A DNA stretch of 64,000 nucleotides from Thalassomonas haliotis (GCF_028657945.1 NZ_CP059693.1:5084001-5148000); one strand, 5' to 3'. Positions 17,271-25,123 are shown, counted from the first letter of the stretch. A program made the numbers and translations. The notes: a model not told the origin generated them from the letters alone.

Positions 17271-17343
17271 AGCATATCCTCCATAATTTCTGCATTTATC
17301 GCCTAACTATAGGATATATTGAGTAATTGTGGCTAGCACTGAA

Positions 17344-17420
17344 GCCTAACGCCACCAGCAGGGGCCGAAAAACCAGAGCTAAGCGGCGGTTTTTGGTCCC
17401 TCTGGCTGGCTTTGTTAGGG
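17344..17420 (-). repeat. attC site (77 bp)
   Basis: It opens GCCTAACGCCACCAGCAGGG and closes CCCTCTGGCTGGCTTTGTTAGGG. It resembles the site at 20717-20789. Confidence 0.9.
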
Positions 17421-17828
17421 CTTTTTAGGTAATGCAGGGTACTTAATAACCGTAAGTTCTGCACCATTAAACTCAGCTAAATAAGCTTTCGCCCATTGAT
17501 CATTTTTATGATACGGAATTACATTATCTTCATCTTTATAGCCCGCAAACCTGACTTTCGAAAATACACTAATACTCCAATCACCTGACCAATCTGTTTT
17601 CATAAAACATGTTGAGAATTTAGCAAGTAATATATCTTCTGATAAATTCTTAAATTTATTTGGTGTAACAAATAAACGATGATTTCGTTCATCAACTCTA
17701 ACGACTTTAAAGCCTGAAGCCGTTTCTACACACGCCTCTATCTTGGGTAGAACACTTGCGCTACAAGCTAAAAAAAGCGGAGAAAGTAAAATAAATGCTA
17801 GGCCGAACCTAATTCGAAAATTGTTCAA
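17415..17828 (-). CDS. exported cassette protein, possible immunity partner
   Basis: A TTG at 17828 with AGGAG 8 bp upstream starts a 137-aa protein. It has a signal sequence (FGLAFILLSPLFLAC), either a weak lipobox or a type I site. The mature part contains several Cys and a GDWSISVFSKV segment. It overlaps the upstream papain-like gene by about 20 bp, so the two share a cassette. By analogy with the neighbouring amidase cassette it could protect against that enzyme in the periplasm; this is an inference. Confidence 0.6.
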   Translation of the reverse strand: MNNFRIRFGLAFILLSPLFLACSASVLPKIEACVETASGFKVVRVDERNHRLFVTPNKFKNLSEDILLAKFSTCFMKTDWSGDWSISVFSKVRFAGYKDEDNVIPYHKNDQWAKAYLAEFNGAELTVIKYPALPKKP

Positions 17829-18315
17829 AATTCCATCTCCTTGGTTGCTCCTCAAATACACTTTGTATATTGGAAAATAGGTCCTCTCTTTTTTCAGGTA
17901 TCACTGCGGGTAAATTTCCTTGATACCATACAACCTTATATTTATCCTTCACTGGTGTTACCGAGTGAATCACACGGGTATGCCCTAACGACCCACTCCA
18001 TTTAGACATAATAAAATCCCCTCCCTTTGATATCGAGATAGGAACTTTGATCGAATTATCAATAATATTCAAAGCCCCCAACATAGTCATTGCTTGCTTT
18101 TTAAAAACTTCTGCATCATCACTTAAAGGAGAGTATTTCATCCATTGCCAGCCGTTAGCATAATATTTCAGTTTGATCGGTAATTTCTCTTTTTTAGCAA
18201 ACTCCACTAGTGCTGCAATAGCTAAATCCGCACAATCAATTTTTTGGCTATAAGTTGCAATATAATTTTTTGTAAACTGCTGGTAGTTAAGTATTTGTTC
18301 ACTATTCTATTTCAT
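17809..18315 (-). pseudogene. papain-like/NlpC-P60-like enzyme gene with amber codon at position 3
   Basis: A proper start (AAGGAAAG, then ATG at 18313-18315) is followed by AAA and a TAG at 18307-18309. The frame then stays open to 17809. Downstream of the stop the protein reads NSEQILNYQQF, then KIDCADLAIAALVEFA (Cys codon at 18232-18234) and later GSLGHTRVIHSV. A DCADL Cys and a GHT His are the catalytic pattern of NlpC/P60-like amidases and related toxins. The next usable start, GTG at 18205-18207, lies after the catalytic Cys and would give an inactive 132-aa product. So it is a recent pseudogene, a sequencing error, or a suppressed stop. Confidence 0.65.
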
Positions 18316-18352
18316 CTGACTTTCCTTGTGCTGATAAATTTGTTGGTTTGAA

Positions 18353-18438
18353 GCCTTAACGCCTCAAACACGAGCCGGAGCACCCAGTGCATAGGTCCAG
18401 CCAGCTTTACTGGCGATCGTGGTTTGACTTATGAGGGC
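18353..18438 (-). repeat. attC site (86 bp, degenerate right end)
   Basis: It opens GCCTTAACGCCTCAAACACG and is very similar to the site at 20224-20308. The right end is TTATGAGGG instead of GTTAGG. Confidence 0.8.
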
Positions 18439-18744
18439 TATATCGACAGCCCCAAATGAGATTTAATCAAGTATAAAGCACAAGCCCCAATAATTACGAT
18501 TATTACTCCTATGCCAATTATTCCGATGGGTTTTTCATACCATTTTTTTTCACCTTTTCCTTGGTGCGGATTAGTTCTTTGCTCTATTTCTTGTTTGACA
18601 ATAAGATATTTTATAGATCCTTCATAGACCCTGAAGTAATTCAGCCAAAGATACATCAGACATTTCCCCAAGCTCTTTATCGCTCGGTATATCATGGTAT
18701 CCTCGTATAAAGGCGTCTTCAGCTTCTTTATTGTCATCTTTCAT
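18438..18744 (-). pseudogene. membrane-anchored cassette protein, frameshifted
   Basis: From the ATG at 18744 the frame gives MKDDNKEAEDAFIRG and ELGEMSDVSLAELL, then stops at TGA near 18626. One base removed at about 18625-18627 continues the protein as EGSIKYLIVKQEIEQR, ending in a single membrane helix (IGIIGIGVIIVIIGACALYL). The second half alone can be read from an upstream start in the other frame, but its N-terminal part then looks non-native. It is either a decayed gene or an indel error. The function is unknown. Confidence 0.6.
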
Positions 18745-18765
18745 CTGAGCTGAATTCCCACTGAA

Positions 18766-18823
18766 GCCCTAACGCTTGCAGCAGCGGAGAGCGTAGCGAA
18801 CCCCTTGGCTGCACTTGTTATGT
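18766..18823 (-). repeat. attC site (58 bp)
   Basis: It opens GCCCTAACGCTTGCAGC and closes GGCTGCACTTGTTATG, with complementary arms GCAGC/GCTGC. Confidence 0.85.
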
Positions 18824-18840
18824 TTTTGATAAATAGTACA

Positions 18841-19188
18841 TTAACCTGAGAAAGTTAATGTCGAATTAAAACAAAATATTGGCTCTATATCTATATAAGG
18901 CTCAGATGCCCAACATTGAGATCTAAATTTTTCATATACACCTCTAAAAGGGGATACTACCAATTCACTTTCATCCATCATAATTTTAGAAAAGTCAGAC
19001 GATTTAATAACGATATAAATATATTCATATTCTTCGTCTTTCTCATAAAATACTGAATCCCAAAAGTAACCTTTTTGTTCCATTTCACTTTTTGGAAATT
19101 CAATATTTTCTCGCATATAAGATATCAATGAATTTAATTGAATTCTGGAATTGGGATTTAATTTTATTTTCAGTAATTTGGATTCCAC
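18841..19188 (-). CDS. cassette protein of unknown function (115 aa)
   Basis: A soluble protein with MESKLLKIKLNPNSR at its start, a central DEEYEYIYIVIKSSDFS strand pair and FRSQCWASEPYID near the end. The beginning and the strand pair recall DUF6176-type proteins, but I am not sure. It lies between two attC sites and forms a single-gene cassette. Confidence 0.65.
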   Translation of the reverse strand: MESKLLKIKLNPNSRIQLNSLISYMRENIEFPKSEMEQKGYFWDSVFYEKDEEYEYIYIVIKSSDFSKIMMDESELVVSPFRGVYEKFRSQCWASEPYIDIEPIFCFNSTLTFSG

Positions 19189-19203
19189 TCAGACCTCGAG
19201 AAA

Positions 19204-19282
19204 AACATAACGCCCTAAACACCGGGCGATTTTTAGTTGCGAAGCAACGGAAAATTGCTCCGAGTGCTTTTGCTTGTTAGGT
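19204..19282 (-). repeat. attC site (79 bp)
   Basis: It opens ACATAACGCCCTAAACACCG and closes GTGCTTTTGCTTGTTAGGT. A strong inner hairpin (TAGTTGCGAAGCAAC) sits in the middle. Confidence 0.9.
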
Positions 19283-19289
19283 GAAAATC

Positions 19290-19682
19290 TTAATTTTGGC
19301 TAAGGTCTACAACCATTGGCTTACCACCAAAACCATGTTTATTACACTTAGCTCGTACTATTACCTTAGACATTTCCGCTGGTATTTTGATATTACACTG
19401 GCTACGTGTAAATGGCTGTTCATTGTCATGAGGGTGATGAAGTTTACGATATCCAAGTTGATTACCCTCTAAATCTATCACTTCCCACCCGTCAGCATAA
19501 TGCTCCCAACCTTGATCATTATGCCGAACAGAAGTTCCAAAACACCAACTGCCACTAGATTTTTCAGTCGCCAAAACATCAGTAACTTGAGCAAAATCTA
19601 AGGAAGAAGAATAAGTACCTACATCAAATTTTGATGCAAATACTGATGATGTAAAAAACGATAATATAAGTAGTAGTCTCAT
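19290..19682 (-). CDS. secreted cassette protein (130 aa)
   Basis: A signal peptide (MRLLLILSFFTSSVFA) precedes a mature part of about 114 residues with three Cys and aromatic motifs (GWEHYADGWEVIDLEG, YRKLHHPHDNEQPF). It ends IVRAKCNKHGFGGK. It is probably periplasmic. No catalytic motif is recognised. It is a single-gene cassette between attC sites. Confidence 0.7.
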   Translation of the reverse strand: MRLLLILSFFTSSVFASKFDVGTYSSSLDFAQVTDVLATEKSSGSWCFGTSVRHNDQGWEHYADGWEVIDLEGNQLGYRKLHHPHDNEQPFTRSQCNIKIPAEMSKVIVRAKCNKHGFGGKPMVVDLSQN

Positions 19683-19696
19683 GTAAACTCCATTTC

Positions 19697-19797
19697 ACCT
19701 AACGCCCGGTTAATGTGTGAGCCAATGCTGGCGGGCGATTTGCGCAGCAAATGGCGTGACGGCTTTGGTGAATCACAATTAAACCGCTTGTTATAAA
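19697..19797 (-). repeat. attC site (101 bp)
   Basis: It opens ACCTAACGCCCGGTTAATGT and closes AAACCGCTTGTTATAA, with a central hairpin (ATTTGCGCAGCAAAT). It is the longest site in the array. Confidence 0.9.
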
Positions 19798-20210
19798 GCC
19801 ACTCTTGGAACCCAGTACATAACTTTATTCATCCCTTCATTTTCAATCACTTGAGGGTGAGTTGCAAATGTCATAATTTTTAATTTAACCTTTTCAACTC
19901 CAAAAGATTTTACGCAGGGTTCTATAAACCATTTATTAAAACTTGGATCATACTCGGTAAGTGCAGCTAATACTAAGTCATCAAACAAGGCTTTGGGTAC
20001 AGGGTTAACCTTTTCTAGAAGCTTTACGACAAACCATTTTTTATCTTGGTGAGTTAATGCGGCGGTGAACCAGGCTAAAGTATAAGGATTATCTTTAGGA
20101 AAGTTAGATGAAGCCTTACCTAAAAGTTTACGAATACTGTGGTGACTTTCATTCTTATCCTTTAGAGCCTTAGCTTGCTCATATTCTTTATAAAGTGCTT
20201 CTAGATTCAT
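19791..20210 (-). CDS. cassette protein, 139-aa family (copy 1)
   Basis: A soluble helical protein whose central part matches the 139-aa protein at 23929-24348 in length and sequence. Shared are FPKD, W-F-x-A-x-L, KKWFVxKxL, KVNPxP and LFxDxLLAALxE. The repeated helical pattern suggests an alpha-solenoid or adaptor-like fold, but I recognise no named family. The two copies lie in different cassettes about 4 kb apart. Confidence 0.75.
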   Translation of the reverse strand: MNLEALYKEYEQAKALKDKNESHHSIRKLLGKASSNFPKDNPYTLAWFTAALTHQDKKWFVVKLLEKVNPVPKALFDDLVLAALTEYDPSFNKWFIEPCVKSFGVEKVKLKIMTFATHPQVIENEGMNKVMYWVPRVAL

Positions 20211-20223
20211 CTATGCCCTTCGC

Positions 20224-20308
20224 TTTATAACGCCTCAAACACGGGCCGGAGCACGCAGTGTGGAGGTCCAGCCAGCTTTGCTGGCGTTCGTGATTTGATT
20301 TGTTAGGT
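20224..20308 (-). repeat. attC site (85 bp)
   Basis: It opens TTTATAACGCCTCAAACACG and closes GATTTGATTTGTTAGGT. It is nearly identical to the site at 18353-18438 in its core. Confidence 0.9.
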
Positions 20309-20313
20309 AATCC

Positions 20314-20712
20314 CTACTCAACACTTTTTCTGGGTCTACTAGCAAAATACAACAAGGATATTACTAATAGTCCGGATAATATATAGATAAAGATGAGGTC
20401 AATAAAGCCATTTGTCCAATGCTGCTGATTACCTTCAGGGGAAATAAAATTAAAGAATAACCCCGAACTTAAAAAACAGAAGGTCGAAACTTTTAACTTT
20501 AATAAAAATACTCTTCCTAAGAAAAATGCGATTATGGCGCTAGCAGTGGCTAATGCAGAAAATTGAACATACATACTTGTAATGTAGTTTGAGTTAACAT
20601 CCGAACCAAATAAAGGTAGATAAAGTTCATATCCTAAAGTCATCAATAATTTTGATGAAACAAAACATGATATAAGCAGTATCAATATTTTGAGCTTCTT
20701 AAAATTCGACAT
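20314..20712 (-). CDS. cassette membrane protein (132 aa, four helices)
   Basis: Four hydrophobic segments span the protein (LKILILLISCFVSSKLLM; MYVQFSALATASAIIAFFLG; STFCFLSSGLFFNFI; LIFIYILSGLLVISLLYF), with a basic C-terminal tail. There is no recognised family. It is a single-gene cassette between attC sites. Confidence 0.7.
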   Translation of the reverse strand: MSNFKKLKILILLISCFVSSKLLMTLGYELYLPLFGSDVNSNYITSMYVQFSALATASAIIAFFLGRVFLLKLKVSTFCFLSSGLFFNFISPEGNQQHWTNGFIDLIFIYILSGLLVISLLYFASRPRKSVE

Positions 20713-20716
20713 GATT

Positions 20717-20789
20717 ACCTAACGCCGCCAGCAGGGGCAGACAAAGCGCGAAGCGGTTTGGCTGTCCCTCTGGCTGGTCTTGTTAGGGT
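20717..20789 (-). repeat. attC site (73 bp)
   Basis: It opens ACCTAACGCCGCCAGCAGGG and closes CCCTCTGGCTGGTCTTGTTAGGG. It resembles the site at 17344-17420. Confidence 0.9.
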
Positions 20790-20807
20790 TACATTACACA
20801 AAACTAT

Positions 20808-21143
20808 TTATTTAGCTGATTTGTCATCAGAGTTTGATAGTACATAACCAGCCACAGTACCTAGTAATGCAGCCAAAGTTTCTGTTTTAAAATCAGTTAA
20901 AAGTGCCAATAACACTAATGAAGGTAAAAACAATGCGACTCCAAAAGCTTTTAACGAACTAGGACCAAACCCTTGTTGTTTTCGCTCCAGAGTTTTAAAC
21001 ACCCAATAGATACTCAAAATCATTACTAATAAAACGCCAACTACAGCGAAAAAATCCATCCATGTAGGTAATGCATCTATTAATGCTTGTTGTTGATGAA
21101 CAAGCTTAGTTAGCTCTTCAATTGTTTTTTCATCTTTACTCAA
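20808..21143 (-). CDS. cassette membrane protein (111 aa)
   Basis: An N-terminal helix of about 25 residues (TIEELTKLVHQQQALIDAL) may form a coiled coil. It is followed by a membrane helix (FFAVVGVLLVMILSIYWVF) and two shorter hydrophobic segments (ALFLPSLVLLALL, ALLGTVAGYVL). The tail is acidic. No family is recognised. It is a single-gene cassette. Confidence 0.7.
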   Translation of the reverse strand: MSKDEKTIEELTKLVHQQQALIDALPTWMDFFAVVGVLLVMILSIYWVFKTLERKQQGFGPSSLKAFGVALFLPSLVLLALLTDFKTETLAALLGTVAGYVLSNSDDKSAK

Positions 21144-21166
21144 TTAATACTCCTTAATTGACCGTA

Positions 21167-21228
21167 ACCCTAACGCCCGCGTAATAGGCGCGAGCTTGCG
21201 AGCGTCCTAATTGACGCGTTTGTTAGCT
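21167..21228 (-). repeat. attC site (62 bp)
   Basis: It opens ACCCTAACGCCCGCGTAATA and closes GACGCGTTTGTTAGC. The inner arms GGCGCGAGCTTGCGAGCGTC pair. Confidence 0.9.
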
Positions 21229-21530
21229 GCATGCCGCATACCTTGTGCGAAGACGTAGAGCGAAGACAATAACTCTTGGTATGAATTATTGATTTCTTCG
21301 TACCCCTTTTTCCATTGGAACTTACCATCTTCACCTTTAGTTTGCCCCAAAACTAGATCATTAAGACTTCCCATGCCACCACTGCCGGATAAGATGATTT
21401 CTCCGCAGTGCTGATACTCACCTTGCTCGAATGCCACCATAGCTTTTTGGAAGAATAGTGACCATCTACTACCATCGTTTTCAAGTAGCTCAATCATGGC
21501 CTCTAAGTCTTTTCGAGTTTTATCGTACAT
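21207..21530 (-). CDS. cassette protein, DUF6966-like (107 aa)
   Basis: A soluble protein with LEAMIELLENDGSRW at the start and a distinctive GSGGMGSLNDLVLG motif in the middle, which I associate with DUF6966-type cargo proteins. The role is unknown. The stop codon lies inside the attC, leaving no extra spacer. Confidence 0.7.
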   Translation of the reverse strand: MYDKTRKDLEAMIELLENDGSRWSLFFQKAMVAFEQGEYQHCGEIILSGSGGMGSLNDLVLGQTKGEDGKFQWKKGYEEINNSYQELLSSLYVFAQGMRHAANKRVN

Positions 21531-21543
21531 AGTTTCCTTTAGC

Positions 21544-21601
21544 AGCTAACGCTCGAAACGGCGGCGCGCTTTTTAGCGTCCGCTGGTTTTGTTTGTTATT
21601 G
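21544..21601 (-). repeat. attC site (58 bp)
   Basis: It opens AGCTAACGCTCGAAACGGCG and closes GTTTTGTTTGTTATTG. Its core is the same as in the site at 22242-22299. Confidence 0.9.
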
Positions 21602-21891
21602 GCTGCCAGCTGTAACCACAGACCTGACAACGTTAAAAATATCTTGATACGTTAACGGAAGATGCCAAAAACACCTACCACCGCTACACACCAAACCGTG
21701 AATTTTGAGCCTGGCACCATGGCCAGAACAAGCTAATGACTTTACCACCTTTACCGCTTTTGAAAAAGAAAGAGGAAAGTCTATTAGCGGAAACGCTTAA
21801 CCTTACCGGCGAAAACCCACCGGAACCACGCGCCAAACCAGGTTAGGGAACACCAGCATTTCCAACATTTTCATATTGAATTAGCGGTGGC

Positions 21892-21950
21892 CGAATAACG
21901 CTGCAAACACCGGAGCAGCTTGCTGCGTCCGGCCTTTTGCCTTGTTATTG
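21892..21950 (-). repeat. attC site (59 bp)
   Basis: It opens GAATAACGCTGCAAACACCG and closes TTTTGCCTTGTTATTG, with paired arms GGAGCAGCTTGCTGC. Confidence 0.9.
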
Positions 21951-22145
21951 GCTGCCAGCTGTAACCACAGAGCTGACAACGTTTAAAATAGCTTGAAGCG
22001 TTAACGGAAGATGCCAAAGACACCCACCACCGCTACGCACCAAACCGTGAATTTTGAGCCTGGCACCACGGCCAGAACAAGCTAATGACTTTAACACCTT
22101 TAGTGCTTTTGAAAAAGGAAGAGGAAAGTCTATTAGTGGGAACAC
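21945..22145 (-). CDS. possible small cassette ORF (66 aa), middle copy
   Basis: A GTG-started frame runs from VFPLIDFPLPFSKALKVL to TAGSQ, with its stop inside the attC end. The frame is preserved in the right-hand copy, while in the left-hand copy the GTG has become GCG. No ribosome site is clear and no domain is recognised, so it may be a genuine small protein or a non-coding cassette. Confidence 0.35.
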   Translation of the reverse strand: MFPLIDFPLPFSKALKVLKSLACSGRGARLKIHGLVRSGGGCLWHLPLTLQAILNVVSSVVTAGSQ

Positions 22146-22241
22146 CTAACCGTACCGGCGAAAACTCACCTGAACCACGCGCCAAACCGTGTTGAGATAC
22201 GCCGCTATTTCCAAAAAATTTAATATGAATTAGCGGTGGCC

Positions 22242-22299
22242 GAATAACGCTCGAAACGGCGGCGCGCTTTTTAGCGTCCGCTGGTTTTGTTTGTTATTG
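22242..22299 (-). repeat. attC site (58 bp)
   Basis: It opens GAATAACGCTCGAAACGGCG and closes GTTTTGTTTGTTATTG. It is almost identical to the site at 21544-21601. Confidence 0.9.
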
Positions 22300-22494
22300 G
22301 CTGCCAGCTGTAACCACAGATCTGGCAAGGTTAAAAATAGTTTGAAGCGTAAACGAAAGATGCCAAGGACACCCACCACCGCTACGCACCAAGCCGTGAA
22401 TTTTGAGCCTGGCACCACTGCCAGAACAAGCTAATGACTTTACCACCTTTAGCACTTTTGAAAAAGAAAGAGAAAAGTCTATTAGCGGAAACAC
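22294..22494 (-). CDS. possible small cassette ORF (66 aa), right-hand copy
   Basis: It is homologous to the frame at 21945-22145, with the same length and stop position (VFPLIDFSLSFSKVLKVV at the start). Most differences are substitutions and there is no frame break, which mildly favours coding. The function is unknown. Confidence 0.35.
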   Translation of the reverse strand: MFPLIDFSLSFSKVLKVVKSLACSGSGARLKIHGLVRSGGGCPWHLSFTLQTIFNLARSVVTAGSQ

Positions 22495-22591
22495 CTAACC
22501 GGCCCGGCGAAAACCCACCGGAACAAACACACCAAACAAAGCTAGGAAACACCGCTATTTCCAAACATTTTCATGTGAATTAGCGGTGGCT

Positions 22592-22663
22592 GAATAACGC
22601 TCCACTCACCGGAATTTTAGGAGCGCAGCGAGTAAAATTTCCGAGTGTAGTGGCTTGTTAGTT
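22592..22663 (-). repeat. attC site (72 bp)
   Basis: It opens GAATAACGCTCCACTCACCG and closes GTGTAGTGGCTTGTTAGTT. The inner arms GGAATTTTAGGAGC and the AAAATTTCC strand pair. Confidence 0.9.
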
Positions 22664-23676
22664 CATTTTGGGCCGGATACCTGTTTTCAGGCTTTCATTA
22701 TCTTTTAGCATCTCATAAACTAGCGCAAATTCTTTCTTCTCACAATATATATACTGTTCAGCAAATCCAACCTGTAGACTATTGAGAAATTTAGTGTTTT
22801 CTTCATTGGTTTCTAACGGAGTCCCCTTTGTATATGCATTAGCATAGTCAACTACCATCTTTGGGTTCTTTACATGAATGAGCTGACTTGGATCATTATC
22901 TACGATGAACTGTAACTGCTTTCTAGCTAGTAAAGCTTTCTCTTCATGTGAAGGACAAACAAATGCCACGGTTAGAGTCGAAGAAATTGGCAGATGAATC
23001 TGTATACCTTGTACAGCTAAACCCAAGTTTCCATAAAACCCCATATCGACATCATTATGCAATGTTACGGGGTTATCAGAAATATAATAAGGGGTTTCAC
23101 TTTTCGTTTTATATAACAACCAGCTCTTATTAAGTATTTGGTCAGCATGATTTACATGCTTTAATACCATTTCAAGAAAGAAGTTTTTAAGATCAGATTC
23201 ATCCTGACTACCAATCAGTCTTGGTAAATCTTCTTGGGTAGCTCCCATTGTTAAAAGTTTTTCGCCAAAACTATTAATAAGCTCTTTTATTGACTGTAAA
23301 CCATGAAATGTCCTCGATTTTTGAATCACAACAAAAACAGCCAATTGAGTTTTCTCTTCATCTGTCAATGAAGCTAAGCTTTCTTCTTCTATAATTTTTC
23401 TTATTACTACAGATGCTTCTGCTTCTATTTTCCCGAGGATTGGCTCAAGACTATATTTTTCAGGATGGTTCTCAATATTATAAAAGGTGTTCCTAGTTGA
23501 AGCGTCATAAACAGATTGTTGATAAGACCTTTGAGATAACTTATCTAATGTATGCAAGTTTTGGCTTTTCCACCGTTGTCGAACCCAAAGTTATCTAGCA
23601 AAAATCTCGGAACTGTATGTTGCTTTTTGACATCCGTTGTTAATTTTTTATTTTCCAGCATCTGATGATTACTCAT
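22658..23676 (-). pseudogene. DUF4238 family gene with a frameshift
   Basis: The N-terminal part reads from the ATG at 23676 (or 23661): KKQHTVPRFLLDNFG and NGGKAK, the typical HxxPxFxLxxF opening of DUF4238. It then runs into a stop. The remaining 299 residues lie in another frame (LHTLDKLSQRSYQQ ... TPYYISDNPVTLHND). Adding one A to the AAAA run at 23559-23562 joins them as KAKNLHTL. The second part alone has a start but lacks the conserved opening. DUF4238 proteins have no established activity. It is carried as a single cassette. Confidence 0.75.
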
Positions 23677-23848
23677 GAACCTTTGTGAACTAACAGCTTA
23701 ACAGTCGGAAAAAAACCGTATTTAAACACAGTTTTTCCCCGTCTTTAAACAATTTAATAAAATGATAAGTATACATTTATCCTTATCATATCAAGCCATT
23801 GGCATTATTTCGAAAATTGAAGAAATAAGAAAAATAACTTTTTTTACC

Positions 23849-23934
23849 GTCTAACAAGTGACTATCAATTAAAGAGCAGTTTTGTAACGACGAAGGAACA
23901 AAAAGGCATTCCGGCAACCTACCGCTTGTTATAC
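23849..23934 (-). repeat. attC site (about 86 bp)
   Basis: It opens GTCTAACAAGTG and closes CGCTTGTTATAC, with outer arms TAACAAG/CTTGTTA. Its GTTATAC end is mirrored by GTATAAC at 24364-24370, which marks the right junction of the last cassette. Confidence 0.85.
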
Positions 23935-24348
23935 ATTACAGAACTCCAACGCGTAAGAAACTTTTGATACACCATCATGTTTAATTACCTCAGGTAAAAC
24001 TGACAGGCGTTGTATTTCTTTCACAACAGCCTCAACACCAAACTGACGAACACAAGGATATAGATATAAACGTATAGCACTTGGGTTTTCTTCTACTAAT
24101 GCCGCTAATAATGTATCTTGAAACAATGAATGAGGAAACGGGTTAACCTTATCAAGAACTTTAGCCACAAACCATTTTTTCTGGTTTTCTCTTAAAGAAG
24201 CAATAAACCATGAAAGATTTTCGGCTTTATCTTTGGGAAATTGTGTTGTGATCTGTTTGATAAGTCGCAACTGTTCTTTATACGCGGCATTCTTATCTTC
24301 CCATTTATCAGTCAGCAGATATTTTTGAAAAATCTCGTCGTAATCCAT
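23929..24348 (-). CDS. cassette protein, 139-aa family (copy 2)
   Basis: It has the same length as the protein at 19791-20210 and shares FPKD, KKWFVAKVLDKVNPFP, LFQDTLLAALVE and a PCVRxFGVE segment. It is soluble and helical, with no recognised family. It is the rightmost, and so probably the first, cassette of the array: its left and right junction heptamers match (GTTATAC/GTATAAC). Confidence 0.75.
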   Translation of the reverse strand: MDYDEIFQKYLLTDKWEDKNAAYKEQLRLIKQITTQFPKDKAENLSWFIASLRENQKKWFVAKVLDKVNPFPHSLFQDTLLAALVEENPSAIRLYLYPCVRQFGVEAVVKEIQRLSVLPEVIKHDGVSKVSYALEFCNV

Positions 24349-24370
24349 AAGCCTAGAAGTAATGTATAAC

Positions 24371-24970
24371 AGATATCAGCCGAATAAATTTTGCATTTTA
24401 GCCAGAAATACTACCGACTAAACTATTATTGAATGTTCTGATTTTGTCTTTTAATAACCCTATCATCAATGAGTTATAAATTTCCAGTTTTATAACAACA
24501 GGTTGAAATACGGCATTTTGTCATATTCACCGTGGAAATACGCTTTTCTGATTCGACCTTCATTTTTATAGACTAAAAGTTATTTTGAGTGTTTATAAAT
24601 GGTCTGCGTTTGCTAAACACGCTAACCGGCAGCATTGCCTGGGAGGTGTCTTCCCCAGCATATTAAAGCCCGTAGCAAAAGCGTGACTGGCTCAGAGAAA
24701 AGTTTACAGGAATTATTTTTATTTACTTAATTATCAAGTAGATAAAAACAAAAACTTTTCCAAAAATACTGTGGATTTATATAGTCTTTTGTACTATACC
24801 TTTAAGGGACATCCAGCAATCCCCCACAACCAACGGAGGTATTTTTTACTGAAAAGCATTAACAAAAAACAGGGTTCACCTAAAAAACGCCGGTGAACCA
24901 TTAAGCGCTACTCCTGAGTGTTGAAGCACTCAGAAGCAGCTAACCACAACAGATACAAGAGATATCTACC
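24371..24970. other. region right of the cassette array, no integrase
   Basis: Six hundred bp where attI and a divergent integrase gene would be expected if the integron were complete. I find no integrase ORF or attC structure. The stretch near 24770-24810 is AT-rich with TATAGT/TATACC boxes that could be a promoter for the small ORFs downstream. Confidence 0.5.
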
Positions 24971-25123
24971 ATGGCTAACGATAATGATATGCCAGAGTTA
25001 AACTCGGTTAAAGTTTTTTTAACAAACCTTTTAACAACTGAGCCTCCCTCCTCCCCTTGCCCTTCGTTTATTAAGCCTGATTATCTATGTCCGGCAAGTT
25101 TGCAACAGGAGCAGGCATCATGA
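24971..25123 (+). CDS. small ORF (50 aa), coupled to the next gene
   Basis: The ATG at 24971 starts MANDNDMPELNSVKVFLTNL and ends in a TGA that overlaps the next ATG (ATGA at 25120). Two Cys and several Pro and Ser residues lie in the C-terminal half. No family is recognised and the ribosome site is weak. The overlap with the next gene is the main support. It could be a precursor peptide, since a decayed peptide exporter lies downstream, but that is speculative. Confidence 0.4.
   Translation: MANDNDMPELNSVKVFLTNLLTTEPPSSPCPSFIKPDYLCPASLQQEQAS

Larger units (their letters stand above)
21602..22598 (-). repeat. three tandem near-identical cassettes, 349-bp period
   Basis: The block beginning GGCTGCCAGCTGTAACCACA occurs just after 21598, 21947 and 22296. 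The copies are about 90% alike over roughly 300 bp, each ending in GAATTAGCGGTGGC(C/T)GAATAACG. The spacing of 349 bp is the same both times. They are three cassettes of one family, probably from repeated insertion or tandem duplication. The attC cores differ between copies, which argues for separate cassettes rather than simple DNA duplication. Confidence 0.9.
16058..24370 (-). mobile_element. integron cassette array lacking an integrase (CALIN)
   Basis: The region alternates short minus-strand ORFs with imperfect palindromes of 58-101 bp that open with (C)TAACG(C) and close with GTTA(G/T)(G/T) on the plus strand, the hallmarks of attC sites. I count 14 recognisable sites plus one degenerate one. 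For the rightmost cassette, GTATAAC at 24364-24370 mirrors GTTATAC at 23928-23934, as expected for an intact inserted cassette. All cassettes face the same way, so attI and intI should lie to the right, but no integrase ORF is present there. Cargo is small, AT-richer than the flanks and mostly of unknown function. Confidence 0.9.
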
